This document shows positions 1 to 11,526 of a stretch of DNA of 35,576 bases, one piece after another (the first letter of the stretch is position 1; the number at the start of each line of letters is the position of its first letter). Position numbers and translations under genes: made by a program. The stretch comes from CAWULT01 sp963923455 (GTDB lineage Bacteria > Acidobacteriota > Vicinamibacteria > Vicinamibacterales > UBA2999). The DNA lies in assembly GCA_963923455.1 (NCBI GenBank), contig CAWULT010000040.1, positions 1-35,576 on the forward strand, read 5' to 3'. Under the pieces are notes generated by a model. The model was not told the origin of the DNA, made no database searches, and saw only the letters and a list, made by a program, of their open reading frames with translations.

Positions 1-7
1 CTGAAAT

Positions 8-202
8 TCAGCCGGTCAACCCGAACGCCATCATCGAGGGCGGCGTCGGCAGCAGGTCGGTCGCCATCAGCGGAATGATGACAATCGCCCCGATCACCAA
101 GGTATGGATCAGAACCGACAGCGGTACGGTGTACCACTGCTTGTTCCCGACCTTGACGGACGGGTCGACGATATCGCCGAACATTCGTTCATCACGTGGC
201 AC
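8..202 (-). CDS. TonB-like N-terminal fragment, 64 residues, possibly frameshifted
   Basis: The frame starts at a GTG with a GGGAGG Shine-Dalgarno about ten bases upstream and stops at TGA after 64 codons. The product has a short cytoplasmic N-terminus, one membrane helix (about residues 28-48) and the start of a Pro-containing segment (LLPTPPSMMAF). This looks like the N-terminal anchor of an energy-transducing TonB-family protein, which normally continues with a long Pro-rich periplasmic linker and a C-terminal TonB domain. Neither is present in frame, and only seven bases remain to the window edge. It could be a frameshifted or truncated tonB gene, a sequencing error, or a genuine small membrane protein. 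The TonB assignment rests on the N-terminal style alone. Confidence 0.5.
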   Translation of the reverse strand: MPRDERMFGDIVDPSVKVGNKQWYTVPLSVLIHTLVIGAIVIIPLMATDLLPTPPSMMAFGLTG

Positions 203-412
203 CGGTTATCTTCCTCCCTGCGTCCGATGGTCCTTGCCAGTCGAGCGGCCGATCATAGCGAGGCCCCCAAACAGTGTCAACGCGCCAAAGACGGTAACCC
301 CGTGGCCATCGCCGCTGACGCCCGACACAGCCTTAGACACCACTTTGCGAAAAGTGCTCCCGCCTGCGTCGACGCGGGAGTCGGGATCATAGTCACGGTT
401 GAAGTCGGGCGC
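203..412. other. Spacer between the hppA terminator and the TonB-like gene
   Basis: I see no convincing gene here. It carries the upstream region of the TonB-like gene, including its GGGAGG ribosome-binding site near 213-219, and downstream sequence of the hppA terminator. Short open frames are present on both strands, but none has a recognisable product. Confidence 0.5.
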
Positions 413-457
413 AAGCAAAAGTGGCGCGACACACCCGCATCAGGGGCGTGTCGCGCC
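413..457 (-). terminator. Intrinsic terminator after hppA
   Basis: A perfect 10-bp inverted repeat (423-432 with 448-457, GGCGCGACAC/GTGTCGCGCC) forms a GC-rich stem. On the minus strand it is followed by ACTTTTGC. It begins about 24 bases after the hppA stop codon, so it probably ends the tgt-to-hppA transcript. Confidence 0.8.
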
Positions 458-480
458 GGAGTGCGACCGAAGTCTGCCCC

Positions 481-2984
<2,504 letters not shown>

Positions 2985-2988
<4 letters not shown>

Positions 2989-3632
2989 TGCTCCTCTCTG
3001 GTTGACACACGCGCGGAGGCCTGACCATCGGCCTCCTGTTTCCGTCGAAGTTCATCGGGCAGCGACATGCCGCCGGTCAGAAAGATCCGAATGCCTTCTT
3101 CCACGCTCACGTCGGGATAGAACACCTGTTCGCGCGGGTAGACCAGGATGTCGCCCAGGTACAGGTGGTTGGTCGGTACGTACACCGCCACCAGCGCCCG
3201 CGCGTCCGGCCCGCCCGTCAGCACGAACTCCTTCGTCAGGAACCCCATCACCCAGCCGCGACGGGGGTCGTCCACCATCACGACACGCTTGAACCCGTAT
3301 TCGTTGTCCGGCGAGAACGCCGCCACGAGCTGCTTCACCGGGGCGTAGATGGTCCGGAACACCGGAATCATCATCAGCCACCCCTCGGCCCTGGCCACCA
3401 CCCGCCGGCCGATCACGTTGGTCGCGATGCTGCCGATCGCGAGCACAGCGCCCACCGTCAGCACGATACCCAGCCCCGGGACGCGACGCCCCAGAAGCTG
3501 CAGGGTGACCGGTGCCGTGAAACGGTCAATGATACCGAAGATCCAAACCAGCGCGACAACACTCACGATCAAGGGGACCGTGAGGAAGAACCCGGCCAGG
3601 AAGCGGCGGCGAAGCCACTGCGTCACAGCCAT
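2985..3632 (-). CDS. DUF502 family inner-membrane protein
   Basis: This 215-residue protein matches the DUF502 family. It has two N-terminal membrane helices (about residues 10-32 and 52-72), then the conserved IPVFRTIYAPVKQL segment and a soluble domain with FLTKEF and YVPTNHLYLGD. The biochemical role of the family is unknown. Its gene overlaps uppP by ten bases upstream and hppA by four bases (ATGA) downstream, so translation of the three is probably coupled. The C-terminus is charged and polar (EADGQASARVSTREEQ). Placement between a lipid-pyrophosphate phosphatase and a pyrophosphate-driven pump suggests a membrane or envelope role, but this is guilt by association. Confidence 0.9.
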
Positions 3633-4462
3633 CCGGCCGTCGCAGCCCCCAGAATCAGCAACCCGACGACGATCCGGTACCAGGCGAACGGGCCGAACCC
3701 GGCCCGGGCCACGAAGCGCAGGAAGGGCCTGACGACCAGCAGCGCCGCCAGGAAGGCGAACACGAACCCTACCCCGATCTCGGTAGCCTGGCCCGGCTCG
3801 AGGTGCCCGCGCAGCTTCAGCAGTTCGTAGACGAACGCCGCGCCCATGGTGGGCATCGCGAGGAAGAAGGAGAACTCCGCCGCGGCACCGCGCGACAGCC
3901 CCATCAGGCGCCCACCGACGATGGTCGCCCCCGATCTCGACACCCCGGGCACGAGCGCCAGCACCTGGCAGGCCCCCACCCCGAACGCCCGCCAGACCGG
4001 CGTCCGGTCGGCCTGCTCCACGGCGGGCACGGGCGCCATCCGCTCGACCGCCAGGATCACCAGCCCGCCCACGACGAATGCCGCGCCGATGACGCGTGGG
4101 CTCTCATAGAGGACTCCCTGGACGAAGTCCGCCAGGAACGCACCCGCGAACACGGCCGGCGCGAAAGCCACGATCAGCATCAGCGTGAAGCGCCGGGCCT
4201 CCGGGTCCGAGGGCAGGCCCGCGACGACGCGCACGATCCTGTCCCGATACAGCCACATGACGGCCAGGATCGAACCCAGCTGGATCATGACGGCGAACGT
4301 GCCGCCCGGGTCCTCGAACCCGGCCAGTCGTCCGCCGATCAGGAGATGCGCGGTCGACGAGATGGGCAGGAACTCGGTCAGGCCCTGCACCACGCCGAGC
4401 AGCGCCGCTAGCAACACCGTCACGACAACACGTCCGCCCGTCGCGCACGGACCCGCCGCCAT
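3623..4462 (-). CDS. uppP: Undecaprenyl-diphosphatase (UppP/BacA)
   Basis: The enzyme dephosphorylates undecaprenyl pyrophosphate at the inner membrane and so recycles the lipid carrier for peptidoglycan and surface glycans. The two family signatures are present: QGLTEFLPISSTAHL near residues 26-40, with Glu30, and PGVSRSGATI in the middle of the protein. The first acidic residue of the E. coli ExxxE motif is Gln26 here, a common family variant. About eight hydrophobic segments are visible. At 279 residues it is slightly long. The first dozen residues (MAAGPCATGGR) are not conserved-looking and no Shine-Dalgarno precedes this ATG, so translation may begin at a GTG at 4423 or 4417. It lies 36 bases downstream of secF. 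Confidence 0.95.
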   Translation of the reverse strand: MAAGPCATGGRVVVTVLLAALLGVVQGLTEFLPISSTAHLLIGGRLAGFEDPGGTFAVMIQLGSILAVMWLYRDRIVRVVAGLPSDPEARRFTLMLIVAFAPAVFAGAFLADFVQGVLYESPRVIGAAFVVGGLVILAVERMAPVPAVEQADRTPVWRAFGVGACQVLALVPGVSRSGATIVGGRLMGLSRGAAAEFSFFLAMPTMGAAFVYELLKLRGHLEPGQATEIGVGFVFAFLAALLVVRPFLRFVARAGFGPFAWYRIVVGLLILGAATAGWL

Positions 4463-4498
4463 CCCGGGCGGCCCGCCCGCGCCCCACTCGGGGCCCCG

Positions 4499-5464
4499 CT
4501 ACGCGCGGGCGCCCTTGGCCTTGCGGCCGGCCTTGACAGGAGCCTCCGCGGCCACCACGGCCGCAGCCGCCTTCTTCTGGCTGAGGATGATCGCGATCGA
4601 CGACGCGATGAAGATCGTCGAGTAGGTGCCGCTCACGACGCCCACGAGCATCGTGAAGGCGAAGCCCTCGAGCGCCTCGCCGCCGAACAGGTACAGCGCG
4701 AGCACCGACAGGAACGTGGTGCCGGCCGTGATGACGGTCCGTGACAGCGTCTGGTTCACGCTGGCGTTGACGACCGTCTCCAGGGGCTCGCGGCGCGACG
4801 CACGCATGTTCTCGCGGACACGGTCGAAGATGACGATGGTGTCGTTGACCGAGTAGCCGGTGATGGTCAGGATCGCGGCGACGACGTTGAGCGACATGTC
4901 GTACCCGAGGAAGGCCAGGAAGGCCAGGGTGACGAACACGTCGTGCAGCGTCGCCGCGATGGCGCCCACCGCGAACGACGGACGGAACCGGAAGGCGATG
5001 TAGAGGGTGATGGCCAGCACCGACGCCAGGGTGGCGTAGATGCCACGCTTCTGCAGGTCCTCGCCGATCACGGGCCCGACGATGTCCCGGGTGATGACGG
5101 TGAACTTGATGCCGGCGGCCTTGAGCGCCTGCTCCACCTGCAACGAACCCTGTTCGAGGCTCGTGCCGCTCTCGGCGGCCTTCGTCTGCGGCAGCCGGAT
5201 CATCACCTGGCGCTTCTCGGGCGCGTCGTACTGCTGCACGACCTCGTCGCCGGGCAACGACTGGACGGCGTTGCGCACGAGCTGCTCCCCGCCGTCCTGC
5301 TCGAGCTGGACGATCACGAGGGTGCCGCCGGAGAAGTCGATGCCCATCGGCATGCCCTTCGTCAGGACGACGCCGAGACCGGCCAGGATGACGGCCAGCG
5401 AGAGCCCGATGGCGTGCCACCGCCAGCGGGTGAAGTTGTAGTTGGCGTTCGTGAAGATCTGCAT
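4499..5464 (-). CDS. secF: Protein translocase subunit SecF
   Basis: SecF forms the SecDF complex, which uses the proton-motive force to pull exported proteins out of the SecYEG channel on the periplasmic side. The 321-residue product has the N-terminal NYNFTRWRW segment and first helix, the GIDFSGGT motif near residue 42, a periplasmic domain and five C-terminal helices. The characteristic TGYSVNDTIVIFDRVREN motif is present, with its conserved Asp. The C-terminus is Lys/Ala-rich. AGGGAC directly precedes the ATG. secF follows secD after 33 bases, the usual yajC-secD-secF order. Confidence 0.97.
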   Translation of the reverse strand: MQIFTNANYNFTRWRWHAIGLSLAVILAGLGVVLTKGMPMGIDFSGGTLVIVQLEQDGGEQLVRNAVQSLPGDEVVQQYDAPEKRQVMIRLPQTKAAESGTSLEQGSLQVEQALKAAGIKFTVITRDIVGPVIGEDLQKRGIYATLASVLAITLYIAFRFRPSFAVGAIAATLHDVFVTLAFLAFLGYDMSLNVVAAILTITGYSVNDTIVIFDRVRENMRASRREPLETVVNASVNQTLSRTVITAGTTFLSVLALYLFGGEALEGFAFTMLVGVVSGTYSTIFIASSIAIILSQKKAAAAVVAAEAPVKAGRKAKGARA

Positions 5465-5497
5465 GTCCCTGTCTCTACCTGGTCGCGGGCGAGCCCG

Positions 5498-7054
5498 TCA
5501 GATGCTGAGCGCCTGCGTCTGGCGCCGGCCGAGCACCAGCTCGAACACCGTGCGCGAGACGAACACCGCGGTGAACACGTTCGACAGCAGGCCGATGATC
5601 AGCGTGACGGCGAAGCCGCGGATCTGGCTGGTGCCGAACTGCAGCAGCAGCGCCGCCGCGATCAGCGACGACACGTGGGTGTCGACGATCGTCCACCAGA
5701 CGCGGTCGAAGCCCGCGTTCACGGCGGCCTTCGCGCTCTTCGACAGCCCCAGCTCCTCCTTGATGCGCTCGAAGATCAGCACGTTCGAGTCGACGCCCAT
5801 GCCGATGGTCAGGATGAAGCCGGCGATGCCGGGCAGCGTCATCACGGCGCCGAGGTACGCCATCAGCCCGAGCAGGATGACCAGGTTCACGACGATCGAG
5901 ATCACGGCGTTCAGCCCCGTGAGCCTGTAGTAGAAGATCATAAAGAGGACGACCAGCGCGAGACCGCCGATCGATGCGGCCACGCCGCTCCGGATCGAGT
6001 CGGCACCGAGGCTCGGGCCGACGGTGCGCTCCTCGAGGTAGGTCAGCGAGGCCGGCAGCGCGCCCGACTTCAGCACGAGGGACAGGTCGGCGGCTTCCTG
6101 CTGCGTGAAGCTCCCGGTGATGCGGCCCTCGTCCGAGATCCGGCTCTGGATGACCGGAGCCGAGAAGACCCGGTTGTCGAGGATGATCGCCAGCTGCTTG
6201 CCGATGTTCTGCTCGGTGGCGACGCCGAACTTCCGGGCGCCGTCCGAGTTGAACGAGAAGCTGACGGCCGGCAGGTTGTTCTCGTCGAGCGTCGCCCGCG
6301 CGTTGCGCAGGTCGCGGCCGGTGACCACCGAGGCCCGCCGTACGCCGTAGAAGACCGTGGAGGGCGCGCCGCCGGCGGCCGACCCGTTGTCGGCCTGCCC
6401 GGGCACAATCACGACGTCGGGCGGCACGACGTTGCTGTACGCCTGCTTGGCCGCGTCCTCGGACGGGAACGGCCCCTGATCGACGAGCTTCAGCTCGAGG
6501 AGCGCCGTCGACCGGATGATCTCCTTGGCGCGCTGTACGTCGTTGACGCCCGGCAGCTCGACCAGGATCTGGTCGAGCACGCCCTGCCGCGCCACGATCG
6601 GCTCGGCGACGCCCAGCTCGTTGACCCGCCGCTCGATCGTCTGCAGCGCCTGGGTGACCGCCTCGTCGCGCAGCTGGTTGGCGATGTTCGGCCGCATCGT
6701 GTAGGTGTAGCGGCCCGCGCCCGACGACCGCGTGAACACCGTGTCGGCATCGACGGCGGCCGCCCGGAAGCCCTGGTCGTTCGTCACGCCTTCGGCGGCG
6801 AACTCCGTCGGGCTGGTCACGTCCAGCTTCGCCACCTGGACGCCCGCCCGGGTCAACGCGTCACGCAGCCGTTCGACGGTGGTTTCCGTCTCGAGGCGCA
6901 GCGCGTCATCGGTCTGCACGCGCAGCACGAGGTGGACGCCCCCGCGAAGATCGAGACCGAGGTTGATCTTCCGGTCCGGCGGGTAGAACGACCACGTCGA
7001 CAGCGCGACGACGGCCAGAATGAGGATGAGCTTCCACTGGACGTTCTTGTTCAT
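5498..7054 (-). CDS. secD: Protein translocase subunit SecD
   Basis: SecD is the large partner of SecF in the accessory Sec translocon. The 518-residue protein has an N-terminal helix, the GLDLRGGVHLVL motif near residues 34-45, a large periplasmic P1 region, and six C-terminal helices carrying TIGMGVDSNVLIFERIKEEL with the conserved membrane Asp. It is shorter than E. coli SecD (about 615 residues) because the periplasmic region is compact, which is common outside the enterobacteria. It lies 24 bases downstream of yajC. No strong Shine-Dalgarno is visible before this ATG. Confidence 0.97.
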   Translation of the reverse strand: MNKNVQWKLILILAVVALSTWSFYPPDRKINLGLDLRGGVHLVLRVQTDDALRLETETTVERLRDALTRAGVQVAKLDVTSPTEFAAEGVTNDQGFRAAAVDADTVFTRSSGAGRYTYTMRPNIANQLRDEAVTQALQTIERRVNELGVAEPIVARQGVLDQILVELPGVNDVQRAKEIIRSTALLELKLVDQGPFPSEDAAKQAYSNVVPPDVVIVPGQADNGSAAGGAPSTVFYGVRRASVVTGRDLRNARATLDENNLPAVSFSFNSDGARKFGVATEQNIGKQLAIILDNRVFSAPVIQSRISDEGRITGSFTQQEAADLSLVLKSGALPASLTYLEERTVGPSLGADSIRSGVAASIGGLALVVLFMIFYYRLTGLNAVISIVVNLVILLGLMAYLGAVMTLPGIAGFILTIGMGVDSNVLIFERIKEELGLSKSAKAAVNAGFDRVWWTIVDTHVSSLIAAALLLQFGTSQIRGFAVTLIIGLLSNVFTAVFVSRTVFELVLGRRQTQALSI

Positions 7055-7078
7055 GTGCGGCGTCCCCGACGGGGCCCT

Positions 7079-7450
7079 CTACTGGTTCTCCGGCGCGACC
7101 GGCTCCTGGCCCTGATAGCCGACCACGGCCGCGCGCGCCACTTCGATCCGGACCTGTTCGGCGATCTGGAGCTGAAGCGACTGATCTTTGATCCTGGTGA
7201 TGCTGCCGTAAATCCCGCCCGACGTGACCACCCGGTCGCCCACCTTCAGGGCCGCGAGGAACTCCTGCACCTTCTGCTGCTTCCGCTTCATCGGCAACAG
7301 GATCACGAAATAGAAGATGCCCAGGACCAGCGCGAACGGGACGAGCTGGATCAGCGGGTTCCCCGGGCCAGAGGTGGGCGCGCCCATGGCGAGCAGAAAC
7401 GACAGACCCGGGTCCGGAAACGAGAATCCCATAGCAGCCATCGAGCTCAT
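7079..7450 (-). CDS. yajC: Preprotein translocase accessory subunit YajC
   Basis: YajC is a small single-span inner-membrane protein that associates with SecDF. The 123-residue product has one strong helix (PFALVLGIFYFVILLPMKRKQQK, residues about 38-60) and the conserved cytoplasmic stretch KVGDRVVTSGGIYGSITRI. The N-terminal 30 residues are longer than in the E. coli protein. Its ATG overlaps the tgt stop as ATGA, so translation is likely coupled to tgt, matching the widespread tgt-yajC-secD-secF order. Confidence 0.95.
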   Translation of the reverse strand: MSSMAAMGFSFPDPGLSFLLAMGAPTSGPGNPLIQLVPFALVLGIFYFVILLPMKRKQQKVQEFLAALKVGDRVVTSGGIYGSITRIKDQSLQLQIAEQVRIEVARAAVVGYQGQEPVAPENQ

Positions 7451-8631
7451 GAGTCGAGGGACAGGCCGGAAGTCGACCGAAGGAACTCCTGCCTGAACGT
7501 TTCGAAGGTCCGAAACGCTATAGCGTCCCTGATCCTCCGCATGGTGTCAAGGTAGAAGGTCAGATTATGCAACGTGTTGAGGGCAGACGCCGCCATCTCG
7601 CCGGACATATATAGATGTCGCAGGTACGCCCGCGAGTGGCGCCGGCAGGTGTAGCACCCGCAGGCCGGGTCCAGCGGTCCGTCGTCCTCGGCGAATCGGG
7701 CGTTCTTGATGTTCAGCCGCCCCTGGCTGGTGAACAGTTGCCCGTTCCTGGCGTGTCGAGTCGGCATGACGCAGTCGAACATGTCGATGCCCCTCGCCAC
7801 GCACTCCACGATATCTTGTGGTGTCCCGGCTCCCATCAGGTAGCGCGGCTGGCGCTCGGGCAGCCGCGAGGCCGTCTCCCCGGTGATGGCGTACATGACC
7901 GGGGCCGGCTCGCCCACGCTGAGACCGCCAATGGCGTAGCCCTCGAAGCCGAGACCGACCGTGGCGTCCGCACTCTCGTTCCGCAGGTCCTGGAATACGC
8001 CCCCCTGCACGATGCCGAACTGGGCCTGCCCGGCGTTGGTGACGGTCACGCCACCGGCCGCCGCCCGGGCCGGATCGTCCCGCAGTTCGAGCAGGCGGTC
8101 GCGGCAGCGGCGCGCCCAGCGCACCGACCGCGCCATCGACGCGGCCGCTTCGTCCCGCGTCGAGGGGTACGCGAGGCACTCGTCGAACACCATCGCGATG
8201 TCCGAGCCGAGCCGGGCCTGAATGTCGGTGGCGCTCTCGGGCGTCAGCGTCCTGGCGGAGCCGTCGAGGTGGGAGCGGAAGTCCACGCCCTCCTCCCGGA
8301 TGACCCGGCGGTCCTTCAGACTGAACACCTGGTACCCGCCGCTGTCGGTCAGGATGGGCCGCGTCCACCCGATGAAGCGATGCAGTCCGCCCCGCCGGGC
8401 GATGAGTTCGTCCCCGGGTCGCAGGAACAGGTGATAGGTGTTGCCGAGGATGATCTCTGCGCCGATGGCCTCGACGTCCTTGTGCAGGGCGGCCTTGATG
8501 CTGCCCTGTGTCCCGACCGGCATGAACGCCGGCGTCTGGACGGCGCCATGGGGCGTCTCGAACTGGCCCAGGCGCGCGCGGCCGTCGGTGGCGCGAAGCG
8601 TGAAGCTGAAGGGTGCCGACACGTTTATCAT
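7447..8631 (-). CDS. tgt: Queuine tRNA-ribosyltransferase (Tgt)
   Basis: Tgt exchanges guanine-34 in the anticodon wobble position of His, Asn, Asp and Tyr tRNAs for the queuosine precursor preQ1. The product is 394 residues with the expected core: FMPVGTQGSIKA near the N-terminus, LTDSGGYQVFSL carrying a catalytic Asp, HLDGS, and the C-terminal zinc site CGCYTCRRHSRAYLRHL. The frame stays open far upstream, but homology begins at MINVSAPFSFTL. That ATG at 8631 has GGAG five bases before it, so I start there. It heads the Sec run on this strand and is divergent from ddl, with only 36 bases between the two starts. Confidence 0.95.
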   Translation of the reverse strand: MINVSAPFSFTLRATDGRARLGQFETPHGAVQTPAFMPVGTQGSIKAALHKDVEAIGAEIILGNTYHLFLRPGDELIARRGGLHRFIGWTRPILTDSGGYQVFSLKDRRVIREEGVDFRSHLDGSARTLTPESATDIQARLGSDIAMVFDECLAYPSTRDEAAASMARSVRWARRCRDRLLELRDDPARAAAGGVTVTNAGQAQFGIVQGGVFQDLRNESADATVGLGFEGYAIGGLSVGEPAPVMYAITGETASRLPERQPRYLMGAGTPQDIVECVARGIDMFDCVMPTRHARNGQLFTSQGRLNIKNARFAEDDGPLDPACGCYTCRRHSRAYLRHLYMSGEMAASALNTLHNLTFYLDTMRRIRDAIAFRTFETFRQEFLRSTSGLSLDS

Positions 8632-8667
8632 TTGTACTCCGGTCGGACCCGATCCGGACGGACACAC

Positions 8668-9750
8668 GTGACCAGACTTCGCATCGGCGTCATCTTCGGC
8701 GGCCGCTCCGGCGAGCACGAGGTATCGATCGCCTCGGCGGCGGCCATCTTCGCGCACCTCGACCCGGCCCGCTACGAGGCGGTGCCCATCCGGATCGAGA
8801 AGGACGGGCGCTGGGTGCTCACCGGCGAGGTGCCCAAGGCCCTGTCCGCGGCCGACGTGCGCCGTGAGGGGGCCGGCACCGCGCTGCAGGCGGTCGATCC
8901 GTCGACGGCGCTGGCCGGCAACGGTCTCGACGTGATCTTCCCGATCCTCCACGGACCCTACGGCGAGGACGGCACGGTGCAGGGCCTGCTGGAGCTGGCG
9001 AACCTGCCGTACGTCGGGGCCGGCGTGCTCGGGTCCGCGGTCGGGATGGACAAGGCCGTCATGAAGACGCTGTTCGCAGCGGCCGGCCTGCCGATCGTGC
9101 CGCACGTCACCGTCCTGCGGCGCGACTGGGAGCGGGACCCTGCGTCCATCACGGCGACCGTCGCCACGCGGCTCGGCTATCCGGCGTTCGTCAAGCCGGC
9201 CAACCTGGGCTCCAGCGTCGGCATCTCGCGAGCCACCTCGGACGGGACGCTGGCCGCCGCCATGCGCCTGGCGTTCGAGTTCGACCGCAAGGTCGTGATC
9301 GAGGCCGGCGTCCGCGACGCCCGGGAGATCGAATGCGGGGTGCTCGGCAACGACGAGCCGATCGCATCGGTGCCGGGCGAGATCGTCGTCACGCACGCCG
9401 ACGGCTTCTACTCCTACGACGCAAAGTACCTGGACCCGGACGGGGCGCACTGGGTGATTCCGGCCCGGATCCCGGCCGACGTCGTCACGCGCGTGCAGCG
9501 GCTCAGCATCGAGGCCTTCCGGGCCCTCGAACTGGCCGGCATGTCGCGGGTGGACTTCTTCCTCGAACGGGCGACGGGCACCCTGTATCTGAACGAGGTC
9601 AACACGATCCCCGGATTCACCACCATCTCGATGTACCCGAAGATGTGGGACGCGAGCGGCCTGCCCTTCCCCGCGCTGCTCGATCGCCTGATTGCGCTGG
9701 CACTCGAGCGCCACGCCGAGAAGCAGCGGCTCCGCACCAGCGTCACCTGA
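8668..9750 (+). CDS. ddl: D-alanine--D-alanine ligase
   Basis: This ATP-grasp enzyme joins two D-alanines for the peptidoglycan stem peptide. The 360-residue product begins with RIGVIFGGRSGEHEVS and contains LHGPYGEDGTVQG, VKPANLGSSVGI and the C-terminal metal/ATP site LNEVNTIPGFT. The omega-loop reads YSYDAKY with the Tyr typical of D-Ala-D-Ala rather than D-Ala-D-Lac ligases. I start at a GTG because homology begins directly after it and the upstream frame overlaps tgt. A weak GGACGG lies before it. It is followed after 28 bases by the exported TPR gene. Confidence 0.94.
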   Translation: MTRLRIGVIFGGRSGEHEVSIASAAAIFAHLDPARYEAVPIRIEKDGRWVLTGEVPKALSAADVRREGAGTALQAVDPSTALAGNGLDVIFPILHGPYGEDGTVQGLLELANLPYVGAGVLGSAVGMDKAVMKTLFAAAGLPIVPHVTVLRRDWERDPASITATVATRLGYPAFVKPANLGSSVGISRATSDGTLAAAMRLAFEFDRKVVIEAGVRDAREIECGVLGNDEPIASVPGEIVVTHADGFYSYDAKYLDPDGAHWVIPARIPADVVTRVQRLSIEAFRALELAGMSRVDFFLERATGTLYLNEVNTIPGFTTISMYPKMWDASGLPFPALLDRLIALALERHAEKQRLRTSVT

Positions 9751-9778
9751 CAGGCCGGATCGGAGAGGACGAGGCCGC

Positions 9779-11365
9779 GTGCGTACACGCCTCTCGACCG
9801 TCGCGATGGCCGTCGGGCTCGTGTTGCTCGCTCCCCCGGCAGCGACGAGGGCTCAGCGCACCGGGCTGACCGGCGCGCCGGCGCTCGCGCGCATCTACGA
9901 CGCCGTCTTCGACGCCCGGTTCGACCAGGTCCCTGCCCTGTTGTCCTCGACGTGCGGCCCGCGCGTCGCCCGCCCCGGCAGCGGCGCCGCGGGGATCCCG
10001 CCGGCTGAGGCGTGTCAGGTGATCGAACTGGCCGCCCTCTGGTGGCAGATCCAGGTCGACCCCGCCAGCACGGCCCACGACGCCGAGTTCACCGCGAAGG
10101 CCGACGCGGCGATCGCCGCCGCGAGGGCCTGGGCCGGGCGCGAGCCCGACCGCGCGGAAGCCTGGTTCTACCTGGGAGGCGCCTACGGGGCGCGCGTGCA
10201 GTGGCGGGTCCTGCGGGGCCAGCGGCTGGCCGCGGCGCGCGACGGCAAGAACATCAAGGAGGCCCTCGAACAGGCCCTGCGCCTGGACCCCGCGATGCAG
10301 GACGCCTATTTCGGCATCGGTCTGTATCACTACTACGCGGCGGTGGCCCCGGCCGCCGCCCGCATCCTGCGGTGGCTGCTCTTCCTTCCCGGCGGCGACC
10401 GCGCGCAGGGCCTGCGCGAAATGCTGCGGGCCCGGAGCGGCGGACAGCTCCTGCGCAGCGAGGCCGACTACCAGCTGCACGTGCTCTACCTGTGGTACGA
10501 GCAGCAGCCGGAACGCGCCCTCGCGCTCGTGCGCTCGCTGCGCGAACGGCACCCCCGCAATCCGCACTTCCTGCAGCTCGACGCCGAAATCCAGGACGTC
10601 TACCTCCACGACCTCGTCGGCAGCCGCCGCGCGTGGGAGGCGCTCGTGGACGCCGCGCGCGCCGGGCGCGTGGAGCTGCCGGCACCGGCGCTCGCCCGCG
10701 GGCGCGTGGGCCTGGCGAGACAGCTCGACGCGTTGCACGAGACCGACGCCGCCGTCGAGCAGCTGCGGGCCGCGATCGGGGCGCGCCCGACCAGCCCCTT
10801 CGGCGTGCTGGCGCAGGCGCAGGTGCAGCTCGGACAGGCGCTCGACCGGCTGGGCGATCGCGACGAGGCCATCGCCGCCTACCGCGCCGCGATCGACACG
10901 AGCCCCCTTGGCGACCCGCTGCGTACAGCGGCGGCGGCCCGCGCCGGCCTTCGCGCACGGCCCGATGCCATCGCCACCCGGGCGTACCGGCTGTCGATCG
11001 ACGGCTGGCGCGCGTTCGAGCGCGGCCAGTACGCCGACGCGGCGCGCATGCTCGCGCAGTCGCTGGCCCTGCGGCCCGGCGACCTCGTCGCGCGGTACCG
11101 GCTCGCGCGCGTCCGCCTCGCGCAGAGGGACGACGCCGCGGCACTCGACGCGCTGGAGCACGTCGTGGCCGCCGGCACCACCGATCCTCCGAGCTTCTAC
11201 GCGCCCGCGTGCCTCGATGCCGCCCGCCTCTACGAGGGGCGCGAGATGCGCGAGCGCGCGATCGATCTGTACCGGCTCGCGTTCGACGCGTTCGGCGTCG
11301 ACGTCGAGTCGAAGGAGGCGGCGCGCAGCGCACTCGCGCGTCTCGGCGCAGCGCCGATGCCGTGA
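9779..11365 (+). CDS. Exported tetratricopeptide-repeat protein
   Basis: The 528-residue protein has an N-terminal signal peptide (hydrophobic core MAVGLVLLAPPAA, likely cleavage after TRAQ). The rest is Ala/Arg-rich and largely helical. TPR-like helix pairs are clearest at about residues 120-190 (AEAWFYLGGAYGAR and ALRLDPAMQDAYFGIG) and 325-450 (LGDRDEAIAAYRAAID and ALRPGDLVARYRLARVRLAQRDDA). No catalytic motif is visible, so it is probably a periplasmic or outer-membrane scaffold of unknown partner. The start is a GTG with GGAGAGGACGAGG just upstream; an ATG nine codons later is an alternative. It probably shares the ddl transcript. Confidence 0.85.
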   Translation: MRTRLSTVAMAVGLVLLAPPAATRAQRTGLTGAPALARIYDAVFDARFDQVPALLSSTCGPRVARPGSGAAGIPPAEACQVIELAALWWQIQVDPASTAHDAEFTAKADAAIAAARAWAGREPDRAEAWFYLGGAYGARVQWRVLRGQRLAAARDGKNIKEALEQALRLDPAMQDAYFGIGLYHYYAAVAPAAARILRWLLFLPGGDRAQGLREMLRARSGGQLLRSEADYQLHVLYLWYEQQPERALALVRSLRERHPRNPHFLQLDAEIQDVYLHDLVGSRRAWEALVDAARAGRVELPAPALARGRVGLARQLDALHETDAAVEQLRAAIGARPTSPFGVLAQAQVQLGQALDRLGDRDEAIAAYRAAIDTSPLGDPLRTAAAARAGLRARPDAIATRAYRLSIDGWRAFERGQYADAARMLAQSLALRPGDLVARYRLARVRLAQRDDAAALDALEHVVAAGTTDPPSFYAPACLDAARLYEGREMRERAIDLYRLAFDAFGVDVESKEAARSALARLGAAPMP

Positions 11366-11487
11366 CTTGACACGCGCGCGCGGTCGGCTCTGCAGCGCCG
11401 TGCAGGCCCTGCCGACACTTGACACCAAGGGTGCGATTGAGCGTGGCTCCAGAGCACGATCTTTTGACAAGGCCCGCGAATTTGTGC

Positions 11488-11517
11488 TTGACAGCGTGGG
11501 AATCTCACCCGTAATCT
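11488..11517 (+). promoter_or_regulatory. Strong sigma70-type promoter of the mini-gene
   Basis: A perfect -35 TTGACA (11488-11493) is followed after 18 bases by a -10 TAATCT (11512-11517). This is the best two-part promoter in the window. Transcription should start near 11524 and run through the 17-codon gene to the paired terminators. Confidence 0.7.
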
Positions 11518-11526
11518 ACATCTGGT

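Noticed and set aside
4943..7555. Open frame of about 870 codons opposite secF, secD and yajC
   Set aside because: It runs across three certain genes and has the same composition artefact.
8632..9714. Upstream extension of tgt across ddl
   Set aside because: Tgt homology begins at the ATG at 8631, which has its own ribosome-binding site. The extension is the antisense of ddl.
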